Shown: positions 38,784 through 48,595, counted from the first letter of the stretch. The stretch is 64,000 nucleotides of DNA from Pseudoxanthomonas dokdonensis (GCF_001431405.1 NZ_LDJL01000011.1:512672-576671), one strand, 5' to 3'. Numbers and translations: made by a program. The notes: generated by a model from the letters alone, not told the origin.

Positions 38784-38860
38784 GCCCGAATAGCTCAGCC
38801 GGTTAGAGCACTTGACTGTTAATCAGGGGGTCGTTGGTTCGAGTCCAACTTCGGGCGCCA
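38784..38860 (+). tRNA. tRNA-Asn(GTT)
   Basis: A 77-nt cloverleaf: acceptor GCCCGAA/TTCGGGC, D-arm GCTC/GAGC, anticodon stem CTTGA/TCAGG-type with loop CTGTTAA (anticodon GTT), T-arm TTGG-TTCGAGT-CCAA and encoded CCA. Located ~60 bp after the orphan pilin gene. Confidence 0.96.
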
Positions 38861-38875
38861 AGTTCAGAACAAGAA

Positions 38876-38902
38876 AAAGCCATCCTGCGGGATGGCTTTT
38901 TT
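38876..38902 (+). terminator. Intrinsic terminator after tRNA-Asn
   Basis: AAAGCCATCC-TGCG-GGATGGCTTT followed by TTT, with an A-run on the other side, so it can also serve the minus-strand pilin operon ending at 39014. Confidence 0.85.
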
Positions 38903-39013
38903 GTTGGCTGGCTGTCAATCGATACTTCCCACACTGCGCCTGGCTTTGCGAACCTTGGCAGGTCTGTGATCCGCAAACCGGATTCAATCCCTACCGGCAA
39001 GCCAGCAGAGCTT

Positions 39014-39433
39014 TCACCAGCATTCGCTTGCGTCAGCGGCGCTGCCACTTTTGCCACGGGCGCCGGCCTGGTTCAGCGACAGGGTGCCGCATTTCGTGTC
39101 CTTGGTTGCCTGGGCCCCGGTTGGGGCGATCTGCAAGGTGAATGCCTTGGCCGTAGGTGCGGCGGTGAACGTCGGTGCCGAATAATGTGCGGCCACATCC
39201 GCATCGCATGCCGGCGGATTGCCCGCACCGACGTACGTCATGCTGGTCGAATAGTAACGCTCGACGAACTGGGCTGCCTGTTGCAGGCACACCGCTGCCG
39301 CCGCACGGCGTGAGCGCACGATTTGATCCTGGTAACTGGCGTAGGCAATCGTCGACAGAATGGCGACGATCGCCACCACGATCATCAGCTCAAGCAGGGT
39401 AAAGCCGGACTGGCTGTGCTTTGTGGCTTTCAT
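39014..39433 (-). CDS. pilE: Type IV pilin-like protein PilE
   Basis: 139 residues. Short basic leader ending in Gly10 then FTLLELMIVVAIVAILSTIA (Phe1, Glu5 of the mature pilin). A C-terminal pair of cysteines (TKCGTL...ASECW) forms the D-region disulfide loop. Last gene of the minor-pilin operon, 4 bp after pilY1; incorporated in type IV pili. Confidence 0.92.
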   Translation of the reverse strand: MKATKHSQSGFTLLELMIVVAIVAILSTIAYASYQDQIVRSRRAAAAVCLQQAAQFVERYYSTSMTYVGAGNPPACDADVAAHYSAPTFTAAPTAKAFTLQIAPTGAQATKDTKCGTLSLNQAGARGKSGSAADASECW

Positions 39434-39436
39434 TGA

Positions 39437-42400
39437 TTAGTTCCTTATGACTTCGCGCCAGGACACCCGGCCTACGTTGCGTACTTCGTCTTTGCCTACG
39501 CAGCCGGTGGTGCCGGCCGAACCCGAGGCACAGATCTGTCCATTACCTCCGCCACCGCCACTGAACAGCGCGCCCTGGGTCACCATGCCCACCCCCAGAT
39601 CCACCGAACCAATCGGCGTGCCGTCAGTGTTCCCGGGTGGCGTCAGGGTATCGTTCTGATCGAACTTGCCATCGCCATCAACGTCGAAATAGGGCTTGGC
39701 GGTGCTGGTACCGGTGAATGCGTCGACAGCGTTGATATAACCACGGCCATCGGATTCGCAGGCGGTCGCGGTGGGAATGATGCTGCTGACTTCCAGCACC
39801 GAGCCGTCGATCTGTGGTGGCGTGACGATACGTTCGCCCTGCGCCGTACCCGGTGGGGTCGGCGGATCCAGGAGATTGATGTACCAGCCCTTGGCGTTGG
39901 TCGGCAATGGCGCGTTCTGCTCGAAGCTGCGGACCAGCTTGCCATCCTGGGTACCGGCGATGACCACGCTGCGGGCAGTCAGATCGGTCTTGGCTACCGT
40001 GGCACCACTGTCGATGAAGCCATACAGGCTCTGCACGGAACGGTTGCTGACATCGCCGGTGGTCATGAAGCGGCCAGTGCCGAAGAATACCCAGGTCTTG
40101 TAGGTGGACGGATGCAGCGACACCGTCGGTCCGCCGGTGATTGGCTGGCGGGTGGTGCCGTCCGGGCCCACGGCCACGAACAGTGGAGCGCCGGAGTTGG
40201 CGACCCCCCAATTGGCGGAAGTGGCCGAGGAAATATCGAATTTCCACATGTTGCCCAGCATGTCACCACCGTAAATCGAATCGATGGTGCCATTGCCATC
40301 GCGGTCCCAGCCGACCGCGCCGGTCAGGCCATTGGAATTGGGATCGTCGGTGACGGATGACCCCACGCCCGTGTCGATTTCACGGATCAGCGCGCCGGTA
40401 AGCAGGTTGTACACCAGCAAAACCGCATGGCCGGTGGTGCTGTTGATGCCATTGGGCACGATCAGCGCGGTGGTACCGCCATTCAACTTGGCAATCAACG
40501 GGCGGCCCTGGACCAGGCCCATATTGTTGTTGGGAGTTTCCAGTGCTTCCCAACGCAGCACGTTGCTGGCCGATACGCTGCCAGGCGTGGTCACATTGAG
40601 CGCGAACAAGCCCTTGCCGCCCTTGCCCAAGGCGCCGACCAGGATGTTGATTCCGGCGGTCTGGTTGCGGGTGGACACCACGATGGGGCCGTCGACGAAG
40701 AACTGATGCGCGTAATCGGGACGGCTCAGCGTGCTGAGACGGCCGAGGTCGATGCCGCGTGGCACATAGGCAAACAATTCCGCGCCATTGTCGGCATTGA
40801 TCGCATGCAACATGCCATCGTTGGCGCCCACGTACAGGGTGTTGGTGTCGCGGACATAGAACGGTGACGAGGTGACGATATCGCCCAGCACGCTACTGCG
40901 ATTACGCAGCACGCCACCGTTACGGACTTCCAGCGAGCCATCGCCGGCAATGTAAGCGGCATTGTTGGCGCCAGTGACTTTGAACTGATCGTTGGTGCCG
41001 TTGCGATCCAGCGCGGTGACCTGGGCGGAGGTCGGGAACACCGCGCCGGTGCCGCTGTTGGACGTCAGCACCTTGCGATTGGTCGCCGGGATACCCGCCG
41101 ATGCGCGCCAGGCCGCGGTGGTCTCGAAGTTGTTGCTGTTGTTCTGCTTGTTGTAAGCCAGCACATCGCCCGACCAGACCCCGGAAATGTAATTGGCCTG
41201 GAACAGTTTGGCGCCGGTATCCAGTGACGCGGAGTTGGCGGCCACGTTGGAGAACGAGCCGGTGCGTTCGGTGATGGCGGCCAGCGCGGCTTTCAGGCCA
41301 TTGGTGAAGGCCATCGGGTCGCTGGCGGCGACGAAGGTGCCGTGGCCGTTGACCGAAGCGTGCAGCAGGTCGTCGATGGTGGTGTTCTGGTCGCCGGTCG
41401 GCTGTGGCCAGCCAGCGACGCCATTGACCGAGGCATTGCCGTTGGCCAGCACGCCTTGCACCGACTTCTGATCAGCGGTGCCGCTGAGACCGATCGCCAG
41501 CCCGAAGGTCACCATGTGCTGCCAGAACGCTGGATCGGCGGAGGTGGTCGGCACGATGTTGCTGAGGTCGGTGCGCAGATCCCGCTTCCAGTAATGCATC
41601 GCGATGTCGGCCAACGTGGCATCGACGTTGCCGTTGTTACCACCCAGGCTGATGCTGCCTACATTGTCGCTGTACGGAGCAGCAGCGGTATAGGTATATG
41701 CCGGGTTCTTGGGACCGGTTATCTGGCTGCCATTGCTGCCGTCGGCATTGCCGATACCGCTGGAGTAATTGCTGCTGTTGTTGTAGTAGCCATCGGTGGT
41801 CAGGATGGCGAAGTTCTGCCGGCATTCCAGCTGGGCCGCGCCGGTGCCGCCGTAGGGTCCAGTGGCGCTGTTGCTGCTGTAATACTCGCCAGCGCTCTGC
41901 AGCGCGCCGTGCAGCGGCGTGCCGTCGCGTCCATAAGATGAGAACAAGCGGCTGTACCACTGGCTGCGGTTATCGATCCAGTTGCCGGCCACGGTGCTGT
42001 CGATGAAGCGACCTTCGTTGTAGCTGACCGGGATCGGCACGTTGTAGGTCGGCATGTTGCCCGGCCCATTGACGTTGCGCCGCCAGATGGTGCGGAAGCC
42101 AACGCGCACATCGGCACCCAGCTCGCTGAACGCGGCGCTGGAACCTGCCTTGGCCGCTTTCATGCGCGAACGGTGGTAGGAAAACCAGGTGGCGTAGTTC
42201 TTCAGTTCGTTGGCGACCGTGCGGCCGGTCGGGGTGGCATTGGTGCAGTTGATCCAGTCGTTGCTGCCGTTACCGGAACCGCAGCGGTTGTTCGTCGTGT
42301 ACGACCCAGCCAGCGACACGCCACTGTAGCTGCTGCGACTCCCTCCGCTGGATGCATACAAACCCACATACCAGGTGCCACTGGCGGGATTATTGATCGT

Positions 42401-43252
42401 GACGGACTCGTTGTTGTTGCCGCTCGTGGAAGCAGCGTCATAGTTGGAGGTGCTGGGCGCGCTGCCCCGACGGATGTAGAGGTCCGCACCATTCCTGGTT
42501 TCACTGCCCCCGCTGCTCTGGAAAGTCAGGGTAGCTACCCCGGAAGGAAGATTGAAGTTGTATACGTCCCAGCTCCCATTGCTGCCTGACAGATTATTCT
42601 TCGGAAATCCGCTGACATTGGTGGTCGTGGTTACCACCCCACCGTACTCACTGCGCTCTACATACGACCCGTCGATGATCTGGTAACGATAATAATTGCG
42701 TCCATCCTGCAGATAGCTGCCACTCGTGTTGGTCAGGTTCTTGGGCACATAGAATGTCTGCGTGCCGCCACATATCAGCTGATCGCCGCTGTCGCCGTCC
42801 GACCCATTGCCGTTGTAGTCATAACGCGCGCAACTGGACGAATTGGCCAGATCAATGGTGGTACCGGAGGCATAGTTGAAGCTGCCGTAGACCGCATTGT
42901 AGGAAGTGCCCCCTGTCATCAGGTTGCCGTTGGCCAGCGTCCACGGTTGATAGGTAAGGTTCGGGTTGTAGTAGACGGTGTTGCGCGTGTAGGCCTGGGT
43001 TTCGATACGGATGTTGGTGGTATCCGGTACGTTGTCCGGCATGTAATCGAACGCCATCGAGCCCGAGTCATCGAGGATGAACAGCACGTTCGGTGGCACC
43101 CGGCTGGCGGTGGTCAGCGGCTCGTTGGGCAGGGTGATGCCGGCGCTGGCTGGCAGGCCCAGCAAGGTGGCGCTGAAGGCCAGTGCGATGGCGCCCAGGC
43201 GGCTGCGCAGAGTGCTCTCGCGCAGTGCGCGGTGGCTGACGGAACGGTTCAT
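39437..43252 (-). CDS. pilY1: Type IV pilus tip adhesin PilY1
   Basis: 1271 residues from the ATG at 43252, chosen for a GGAG site; a GTG at 43270 overlapping the pilX stop is also possible. Signal peptide (about 1-38), a VWA-like MIDAS site DDSGSM at 61-66, a variable Ser/Gly-rich adhesive region (about 130-330) and a C-terminal beta-propeller with calcium loops (DRDGNGTIDSIYGGD, DVDGDGKFDQND). PilY1 sits at the pilus tip and controls retraction, surface sensing and adhesion. Confidence 0.93.
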   Translation of the reverse strand: MNRSVSHRALRESTLRSRLGAIALAFSATLLGLPASAGITLPNEPLTTASRVPPNVLFILDDSGSMAFDYMPDNVPDTTNIRIETQAYTRNTVYYNPNLTYQPWTLANGNLMTGGTSYNAVYGSFNYASGTTIDLANSSSCARYDYNGNGSDGDSGDQLICGGTQTFYVPKNLTNTSGSYLQDGRNYYRYQIIDGSYVERSEYGGVVTTTTNVSGFPKNNLSGSNGSWDVYNFNLPSGVATLTFQSSGGSETRNGADLYIRRGSAPSTSNYDAASTSGNNNESVTINNPASGTWYVGLYASSGGSRSSYSGVSLAGSYTTNNRCGSGNGSNDWINCTNATPTGRTVANELKNYATWFSYHRSRMKAAKAGSSAAFSELGADVRVGFRTIWRRNVNGPGNMPTYNVPIPVSYNEGRFIDSTVAGNWIDNRSQWYSRLFSSYGRDGTPLHGALQSAGEYYSSNSATGPYGGTGAAQLECRQNFAILTTDGYYNNSSNYSSGIGNADGSNGSQITGPKNPAYTYTAAAPYSDNVGSISLGGNNGNVDATLADIAMHYWKRDLRTDLSNIVPTTSADPAFWQHMVTFGLAIGLSGTADQKSVQGVLANGNASVNGVAGWPQPTGDQNTTIDDLLHASVNGHGTFVAASDPMAFTNGLKAALAAITERTGSFSNVAANSASLDTGAKLFQANYISGVWSGDVLAYNKQNNSNNFETTAAWRASAGIPATNRKVLTSNSGTGAVFPTSAQVTALDRNGTNDQFKVTGANNAAYIAGDGSLEVRNGGVLRNRSSVLGDIVTSSPFYVRDTNTLYVGANDGMLHAINADNGAELFAYVPRGIDLGRLSTLSRPDYAHQFFVDGPIVVSTRNQTAGINILVGALGKGGKGLFALNVTTPGSVSASNVLRWEALETPNNNMGLVQGRPLIAKLNGGTTALIVPNGINSTTGHAVLLVYNLLTGALIREIDTGVGSSVTDDPNSNGLTGAVGWDRDGNGTIDSIYGGDMLGNMWKFDISSATSANWGVANSGAPLFVAVGPDGTTRQPITGGPTVSLHPSTYKTWVFFGTGRFMTTGDVSNRSVQSLYGFIDSGATVAKTDLTARSVVIAGTQDGKLVRSFEQNAPLPTNAKGWYINLLDPPTPPGTAQGERIVTPPQIDGSVLEVSSIIPTATACESDGRGYINAVDAFTGTSTAKPYFDVDGDGKFDQNDTLTPPGNTDGTPIGSVDLGVGMVTQGALFSGGGGGNGQICASGSAGTTGCVGKDEVRNVGRVSWREVIRN

Positions 43253-43266
43253 GATGGAGCTCCGGT

Positions 43267-43818
43267 TCACGGGGCGATGTAATTGGTTTGCATGAGCACT
43301 GCCGCGCGACCATCTGCCGCATTCGCGGCTTGACTACGCGCGGTGATCCGATAACGCGGACGCATGCACAGCGGCGAGCGGTTGGTTTCATCGACCCGGT
43401 CGCAACCGGGCCATGACGGCGCATCGCCCATGTATTCGATAAAGAATGAGGCCGGTGTCGCAACGTCACCGATATCGGTGGCAGCCGGCTGCCAGCCATT
43501 GAAGCCGGCATCCAGCCAGCGATCGGTGGCGGCTGCATCCGGCAGCGAACAGATGCCGTTGTTGCAGCCAGCAGCCGGCACGGCTGCGCGGGTGGCGGGA
43601 TCCTGGGCCAACGCCTCGCCTTCGCGCAGCGCCGCTTCGGCAGCCTGGAAGCTCATGCCGCGGTCATACAGATTGGCGCTCATGCGCTCTTCCAGCAGGG
43701 TACCGCGCATCACCGCCAGTCCCAGCAGCGTCATCACCAGCAACAGGATCATCACCACCACCAGCGAAACACCCCGCTGCCGGCGAATGGAAACGAGGTT
43801 TATCGGCCAGCGTTTCAT
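43267..43818 (-). CDS. pilX: Minor pilin PilX
   Basis: 183 residues. Cytoplasmic leader with RRQRGVSLVVVMILLLVMTL (Gly-Val-Ser in place of Gly-Phe-Thr, typical of PilX), then SFQAAEAALREGEALAQD, the conserved PilX_N pattern. Cys pairs in the globular part. ATGA overlap with pilW. Part of the tip complex that primes pilus assembly. Confidence 0.93.
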   Translation of the reverse strand: MKRWPINLVSIRRQRGVSLVVVMILLLVMTLLGLAVMRGTLLEERMSANLYDRGMSFQAAEAALREGEALAQDPATRAAVPAAGCNNGICSLPDAAATDRWLDAGFNGWQPAATDIGDVATPASFFIEYMGDAPSWPGCDRVDETNRSPLCMRPRYRITARSQAANAADGRAAVLMQTNYIAP

Positions 43819-44825
43819 AGATTTCGATTCCTCAAGCTGATGACATAGGTGACCACGCGCGAGATGGGCGCACCGTCTGTGCCGACGTTTTCCGGCGACA
43901 CCATGTTGAGGTTGAAGCGGGCGGACACGACATTTGCCCAGTTGCCGCCCACGCTGCCGCTGTCGACATAGTCAGTGGTGCCGCTCAACAGATAGTCGAT
44001 GGTCATGTCGGAGACGCCCTGCGCCACTTCCTGGGTGACGGCGGTATTGCCGGTCGCAAGCGTCTGGTACAACGATGGTATGCCAGCGGGATTGTTGGCA
44101 ATGAACCAGCGCGATGCATGCAGTTTGACCAGCACCGAGTTGGGCGCGGCGAACTCGAACACCGGTCGTCCGGCACAGGGCTCGCCCTCGCCCAGCAGAC
44201 CGAGATTGCCGGAGCAATTGCCTGGGGTGCCGCCGGCGCCATGCGAGATGGTCGCTCCGGTCACTGCGCTGGCCTGGAACAGGGCCGCCTGGCGTGAATT
44301 GCAGGCCAGCACCAGGTCACCGGCCACGACGCCATGGGCGGCGGTGTTGACCGTGAACTGATTGCCCGCGGTGTTGTGGCCGCTGATGGTGACCACGTCA
44401 TTGTCACCGGATACCAGTTCGATGGCGTCGGTGCCGGCCAGTCGTTGCGCACTGCCCGTACCGAAGCCCGCGCCATTCTCGGGGAATGGATCATTGCCAG
44501 AAAAACCGCGGACGGTCTGGCCCCAGTTGGAGAAGTTGGTCCACCACCGGGTGGTCGGCGTATTGATGACGTTGGCCAGAGGCAGGTTGTTGACGCACGG
44601 ATTGCCGGCTGCTTCGCGTGCGTCCCGGGCCAGCAGTTCGAACGCGGTGCGGGTGTTTTCCTGCAGCACGCCCAGGTTGTCGGTTGCCCGGTAGGCCTGC
44701 TTGTTGGAAATGAAGATGCCAATCGCGGCGCCCACCACCAGCAGGCCCAGCACGATCGCGATCATCAGTTCGACCAGGCTCAGACCCTGCGCGCCCCGCC
44801 GTGAACATGGATTGGTTGGTTTCAT
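43815..44825 (-). CDS. pilW: Minor pilin PilW
   Basis: 336 residues. RRGAQGLSLVELMIAIVLGL prepilin start, then FISNKQAYRATDNLGVLQENTRTAFELLARDAREA, the PilW core helix. Large globular C-terminal domain with Cys pairs. ATGA overlaps on both sides show tight translational coupling. Confidence 0.93.
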   Translation of the reverse strand: MKPTNPCSRRGAQGLSLVELMIAIVLGLLVVGAAIGIFISNKQAYRATDNLGVLQENTRTAFELLARDAREAAGNPCVNNLPLANVINTPTTRWWTNFSNWGQTVRGFSGNDPFPENGAGFGTGSAQRLAGTDAIELVSGDNDVVTISGHNTAGNQFTVNTAAHGVVAGDLVLACNSRQAALFQASAVTGATISHGAGGTPGNCSGNLGLLGEGEPCAGRPVFEFAAPNSVLVKLHASRWFIANNPAGIPSLYQTLATGNTAVTQEVAQGVSDMTIDYLLSGTTDYVDSGSVGGNWANVVSARFNLNMVSPENVGTDGAPISRVVTYVISLRNRNL

Positions 44826-45301
44826 ATCAGCGTCGTCACCGAAATGCTCTCTGTATTGATGCCCTGCCCTTCCAGGCCCGTGGCGCGGCTGTCATCCCAC
44901 TGCACGGTAATCGTGCAGGCCGAGTTTGCCGGGCAGCTGATGGCGCCGCAGGCGCCCGCCCCTAGGGTGAGGTTGTCCTGCATATCGCTGATCCAGCGCT
45001 GCTGGTCCTTGTTGACCAGGCTGGCGCCTGCCGGTGGCGCGCAGGTCAGGGCCATGTCGTAGCCGCCATTGACGGCCTCTTCCCGATTGGCGCGCATGGC
45101 CTCCAGTATCGAGTAGGCCTGGATGACCGCCTGACTGCGTTCCATCGAGCTCTGGTTGTTGCGCAATGCGGTGGTCTGCATGGCGGCGATGCCGAGCAGA
45201 CCGATGCCCATGATCAGCACCGCGATCATCACTTCCAGCAGACTGGCGCCACGTTGTGCGCGTGGAGCATGGCAGCTTCTATTCAACTTGTGTGCTTGCA
45301 T
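44822..45301 (-). CDS. pilV: Minor pilin PilV
   Basis: 159 residues. QRGASLLEVMIAVLIMGIGLLGIA is the PilV-type prepilin stem, followed by NNQSSMERSQAVIQAYSILEAMRANREEA. Cys residues cluster in the C-terminal half (TCAPPAG, GACGAISCPANSACT). It overlaps pilW by 4 bp. Confidence 0.92.
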   Translation of the reverse strand: MQAHKLNRSCHAPRAQRGASLLEVMIAVLIMGIGLLGIAAMQTTALRNNQSSMERSQAVIQAYSILEAMRANREEAVNGGYDMALTCAPPAGASLVNKDQQRWISDMQDNLTLGAGACGAISCPANSACTITVQWDDSRATGLEGQGINTESISVTTLI

Positions 45302-45319
45302 CGTGGTGTCCTTGCAACG

Positions 45320-45886
45320 TCACGGGCATTGGCCCGAGCCATTGGCCTTGGTACTGGAAAAGCGGCTGCCGGCGGCGATCGACAGACGACGCTGGTTTTC
45401 CGCCGGGTAGGTGGTCGGCATGCAGACGGTCAGCGCGTTGTCGTCGCTGACCAGCAGGCCATTGGCTTCGCGCAGCAAGCCGTCGGCGCGGAAGGTGAAC
45501 GCGGCACGGGTGCTGGAAACGCCGACCGGAGCCTTGGCGCCGACGCTGCGCAGGATTTCACCGGCACTGTCGACCGTCAGCCAGTTGTTCCAGGCGCCGG
45601 CAGCCGCGGCGCAGGTGGCGCCATCGGTGGTCCTGCAGACGGTGATCCGCTGGTTGCGGCGCACGGCCTCGGTACGGGCCAGCTGGAACGAGGTCACCAG
45701 TTCGTTGACGTTGGCGGTCAGGCGGTTGTTGTTGATCAGCGAGGTAAAGCTGGGCACGGCCAGCGTCACCAGCACGGCCAGTACCGAGAGGGTGACCATC
45801 AACTCGATCAGCGTGAAGCCCGCCAGCGCGCGCCATGCACCGGCAGGCGCAGGAGCCGAAGACGAACCATTGAATTTGCGTTGCAT
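45320..45886 (-). CDS. fimT: Minor pilin FimT/FimU (GspH type)
   Basis: 188 residues from the ATG at 45886 (MQRKFNGSSS); an ATG at 45901 is also possible. AGFTLIELMVTLSVLAVLVTLA is a classic prepilin stem, then SFQLARTEAVRRNQRITVCR and GAWNNW, the GspH signature. First gene of the fimT-pilVWXY1E operon; the likely promoter is in the 160-bp region to the divergent sensor kinase gene. Confidence 0.92.
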   Translation of the reverse strand: MQRKFNGSSSAPAPAGAWRALAGFTLIELMVTLSVLAVLVTLAVPSFTSLINNNRLTANVNELVTSFQLARTEAVRRNQRITVCRTTDGATCAAAAGAWNNWLTVDSAGEILRSVGAKAPVGVSSTRAAFTFRADGLLREANGLLVSDDNALTVCMPTTYPAENQRRLSIAAGSRFSSTKANGSGQCP

Positions 45887-46046
45887 ACGCCGCTTCCCCA
45901 AGATAGCGTCTGGTTACCCTAGTCCCGCCCGGGTACCGGCGCCAGACCTTAGCCGATGCGCGGCGGGCTGGACAGGGCCAACGGTAGAGACCCTGCGCCA
46001 TGTCCACATCCGGGCGTGATGACATTCACCCATTCTGTGGCCCGCC

Positions 46047-47075
46047 ATGTCCGACAGCCGTTTGCCAGTCCATCCCATCGACGCCCTGTGGCAGGCGCCG
46101 GTGCTGATATGGACATTGCTCGCAGGCGAAGGCCTGGCCGTGATCCTGAGCCTGGCACCGGGTGTGTCAAGCGACCGCTGGGTCTATTTCGGCCTGGCAT
46201 CACTGGTGATCCAATGGGTGCTGCTGCTCAGCCTGGGGGTGCTGTATCTGGCCCGCCGCTGGTTGTTCAACCTGCAGCCGCAGTTCATCGCCTACCTTGC
46301 CCTGTTGGCGATGCTGGCCGCGACGTGGGCGATATTCTGGCTCAGCTGGCGGTTGACGCCAGGCATGTGGAGCGGCGCTGATACCGACTGGCGGACGCCG
46401 CTGCTGCGCTTCACCGGCATCGCCGTTACCGTCGGCCTGCTGGCGCTGGCCGCATTCCAGAATCATTGGCAGGCCCGGCAGCTGGCAGTGCGCGCCAGTC
46501 AGTCCGAGCTTGAATCACTGCAAGCGCGGATCCGCCCCCACTTCCTGTTCAATACACTCAATACCGCCGCTTCGCTGGTACACCAGCAGCCCGGCCGCGC
46601 GGAAACGCTGCTGCTGGATCTGTCCGATCTGTTCCGCGCCGCGCTGCGGCATTCGACCCTGGTCAGCCTGCGCGAAGAGCTGTCGCTGGCGCAGCGCTAT
46701 CTGCAGATCGAAGTGTTGCGCCTGGGTCCGCGACTTCGACTTGAGTGGGACGTTGCGGCCATGTTTCGCGACATCCGGATACCGTCATTGAGCCTGCAAC
46801 CTCTGGTGGAAAATGCGATCCGGCACGGCATCGAGCCGCTTCCCGACGGCGGAACGCTGTCAGTCAAGCTGGTCCAGAACGATAACGCGATCGTCATCGA
46901 AGTAAGCAACAGCATCGATGCCCGGCACAAGAGCATCGACACCACCGGTCATCAGATTGGCCTCAGTGGCGTGCGTGCGCGGTTGCGGGCGATGCTCGGT
47001 GACAGTGCCCGGCTGGAAACCCGGATCGAATCAGAGCGCTATGTCGCCACTTTGTATTTCCAGTGGGACGCTTAG
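46047..47075 (+). CDS. AlgZ/LytS-type membrane sensor histidine kinase
   Basis: 342 residues. Four hydrophobic segments in the first ~140 residues, then a His_kinase domain with the phosphoacceptor motif RIRPHFLFNTLN (His165) and an N-box VENAIRHGI; the GHQIGLSGVRARL segment is the G-box. This is the AlgZ (FimS) family, which usually partners an adjacent LytTR regulator AlgR; no such gene follows here. Divergent from the minor-pilin operon that AlgZR controls in Pseudomonas. Confidence 0.88.
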   Translation: MSDSRLPVHPIDALWQAPVLIWTLLAGEGLAVILSLAPGVSSDRWVYFGLASLVIQWVLLLSLGVLYLARRWLFNLQPQFIAYLALLAMLAATWAIFWLSWRLTPGMWSGADTDWRTPLLRFTGIAVTVGLLALAAFQNHWQARQLAVRASQSELESLQARIRPHFLFNTLNTAASLVHQQPGRAETLLLDLSDLFRAALRHSTLVSLREELSLAQRYLQIEVLRLGPRLRLEWDVAAMFRDIRIPSLSLQPLVENAIRHGIEPLPDGGTLSVKLVQNDNAIVIEVSNSIDARHKSIDTTGHQIGLSGVRARLRAMLGDSARLETRIESERYVATLYFQWDA

Positions 47076-47103
47076 ACCCGTATCCGTCTTCCCCTCTTCT
47101 CCT

Positions 47104-47191
47104 GTAGCGCGGAGCCTGCTCCGCTGCATATTCCATCAATCGACCAATTACCGGCGTCGCATGGCAAGCAGCGGAGCAAGCTCCGCTCTAC
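47104..47191. repeat. Convergent pair of GTAG-type REP palindromes
   Basis: REP 1 at 47104-47126: GTAG then CGGAGC-CT-GCTCCG. REP 2 at 47170-47191 in reverse: AGCGGAGC-AA-GCTCCGCT then CTAC. Both share the stem and the GTAG end, with opposite orientation and ~43 bp between them. They lie between two convergent genes and may act as transcript ends. Typical of Stenotrophomonas and relatives, mobilised by RAYT transposases. Confidence 0.8.
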
Positions 47192-47212
47192 GGGATGGGG
47201 GTTGATCGTCGC

Positions 47213-48595
47213 TCAGGTCACCACCCGGTAACACGGTTTGTATTCGCCGGCGATTTTCATACGGCGCTGTTCGACGAAGGCGCGCAGCAGGGCGTCCAGC
47301 GCCTGCATCATGTCGTGGTCGCCGTGGATTTCGAACGGGCCGAACTGTTCGATGCGGCGCATGCCCTCTTCCTTGACGTTGCCGGCGACGATGCCGGAAA
47401 ACGCGCGGCGCAGGTCGGCGGCCAGTGCATGGGCGGCGCGTCCGTGGTGCAGGTCCAGCGCGGCCATCGCTTCGTGGCTGGGGATGAAGGGCTGCTGGTA
47501 TTCGCCCGGGATGTCGATCGACCAGTTGAAATAGAACGAGTCCTTCTGGGCGATGCGGTATTCGCGGACCTGGCGGACACCGGCGGTCATCTGCCGTGCC
47601 ACTTCGACCGGGTCGCCGATGATGATCTGGTAGCGCGAGGCGGCCTGTTCGCCCAGCGTGAGGCGGATGAACTTATCGATCTGTTCGAAGTACGGAGCGG
47701 CGATGGTCGGGCCGGTCAGGATCAGCGGGAACGGCAGGTGCGCGTTCTGCTCGTGCAGCAGGATCCCGAGCAGGTACAGGATTTCCTCGGCGGTGCCGAC
47801 GCCGCCGGGGAACACGATGATGCCGTGGCCCATGCGTACGAACGCCTCCAGGCGCTTCTCGATGTCCGGCATGATCACCAGGTGGTTGACGATCGGGTTC
47901 GGTGATTCGGCGGCGATGATGCCGGGCTCGGTGATACCGATATAGCGCGTGTTGCGCTTGCGCTGCTTGGCATGGGCGATGGTGGCGCCCTTCATCGGGC
48001 CTTTCATCGCGCCGGGGCCGCAGCCGGTGCAGATGTCGAGTCCGCGCAGGCCCAGCTCGTAGCCGACCTGCTTGGTGTACAGATACTCGTCACGCGAGAT
48101 CGAATGGCCGCCCCAGCACACGACCAGATTGGGATCCTGCGGCTTCAGCACGCGGGCGTTTCGCAGCAGGCCAAACACTGCGTTGGTGATGCCTTCGGAA
48201 GACTCCAGGTCGGCCGCGTACTGCGGGCCCAGTTCAATCGCGGTGTAGGCCAGATCGCGCACCACCGCGAACAGCAGCTCGGCGATACCGCGGATGATCA
48301 CGCCATCCACAAACGCCATCGCTGGTGCATTGACCAGTTCCAGACGCACGCCGCGGTCCTGCTGCAGCACCTGGATGTCGAAGTCCGGGTACAGGTCGCG
48401 TGCCGCGCGCGGGTCGTCCGAAGCGCTGCCGCTGGTCAGCACCGCCAGCGCGCAACGGCGCAGCAATTCATGCATGCCGCCGCTGGAGGCATCACGCAGG
48501 CGCGCCACTTCGGCGCGCGACAACACATCCAGGCCCCCTTTCGGATAGATGCTCGCATCCTGCACCGGCAAGGATCGTTCGGCCGCTTCACTCAT
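47213..48595 (-). CDS. ppnN: Nucleotide 5'-monophosphate nucleosidase PpnN (LOG family)
   Basis: 460 residues from the ATG at 48595. The N-terminal DUF4478-like part is followed by the LOG domain with GCGPGAMKGPMKGA and PGGVGTAEE (263-271), the nucleotide and catalytic signature. E. coli PpnN (454) has the same length and layout; it cleaves purine and pyrimidine monophosphates and is stimulated by (p)ppGpp. An in-frame upstream extension to 48892 runs over a terminator and is rejected. Confidence 0.93.
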   Translation of the reverse strand: MSEAAERSLPVQDASIYPKGGLDVLSRAEVARLRDASSGGMHELLRRCALAVLTSGSASDDPRAARDLYPDFDIQVLQQDRGVRLELVNAPAMAFVDGVIIRGIAELLFAVVRDLAYTAIELGPQYAADLESSEGITNAVFGLLRNARVLKPQDPNLVVCWGGHSISRDEYLYTKQVGYELGLRGLDICTGCGPGAMKGPMKGATIAHAKQRKRNTRYIGITEPGIIAAESPNPIVNHLVIMPDIEKRLEAFVRMGHGIIVFPGGVGTAEEILYLLGILLHEQNAHLPFPLILTGPTIAAPYFEQIDKFIRLTLGEQAASRYQIIIGDPVEVARQMTAGVRQVREYRIAQKDSFYFNWSIDIPGEYQQPFIPSHEAMAALDLHHGRAAHALAADLRRAFSGIVAGNVKEEGMRRIEQFGPFEIHGDHDMMQALDALLRAFVEQRRMKIAGEYKPCYRVVT

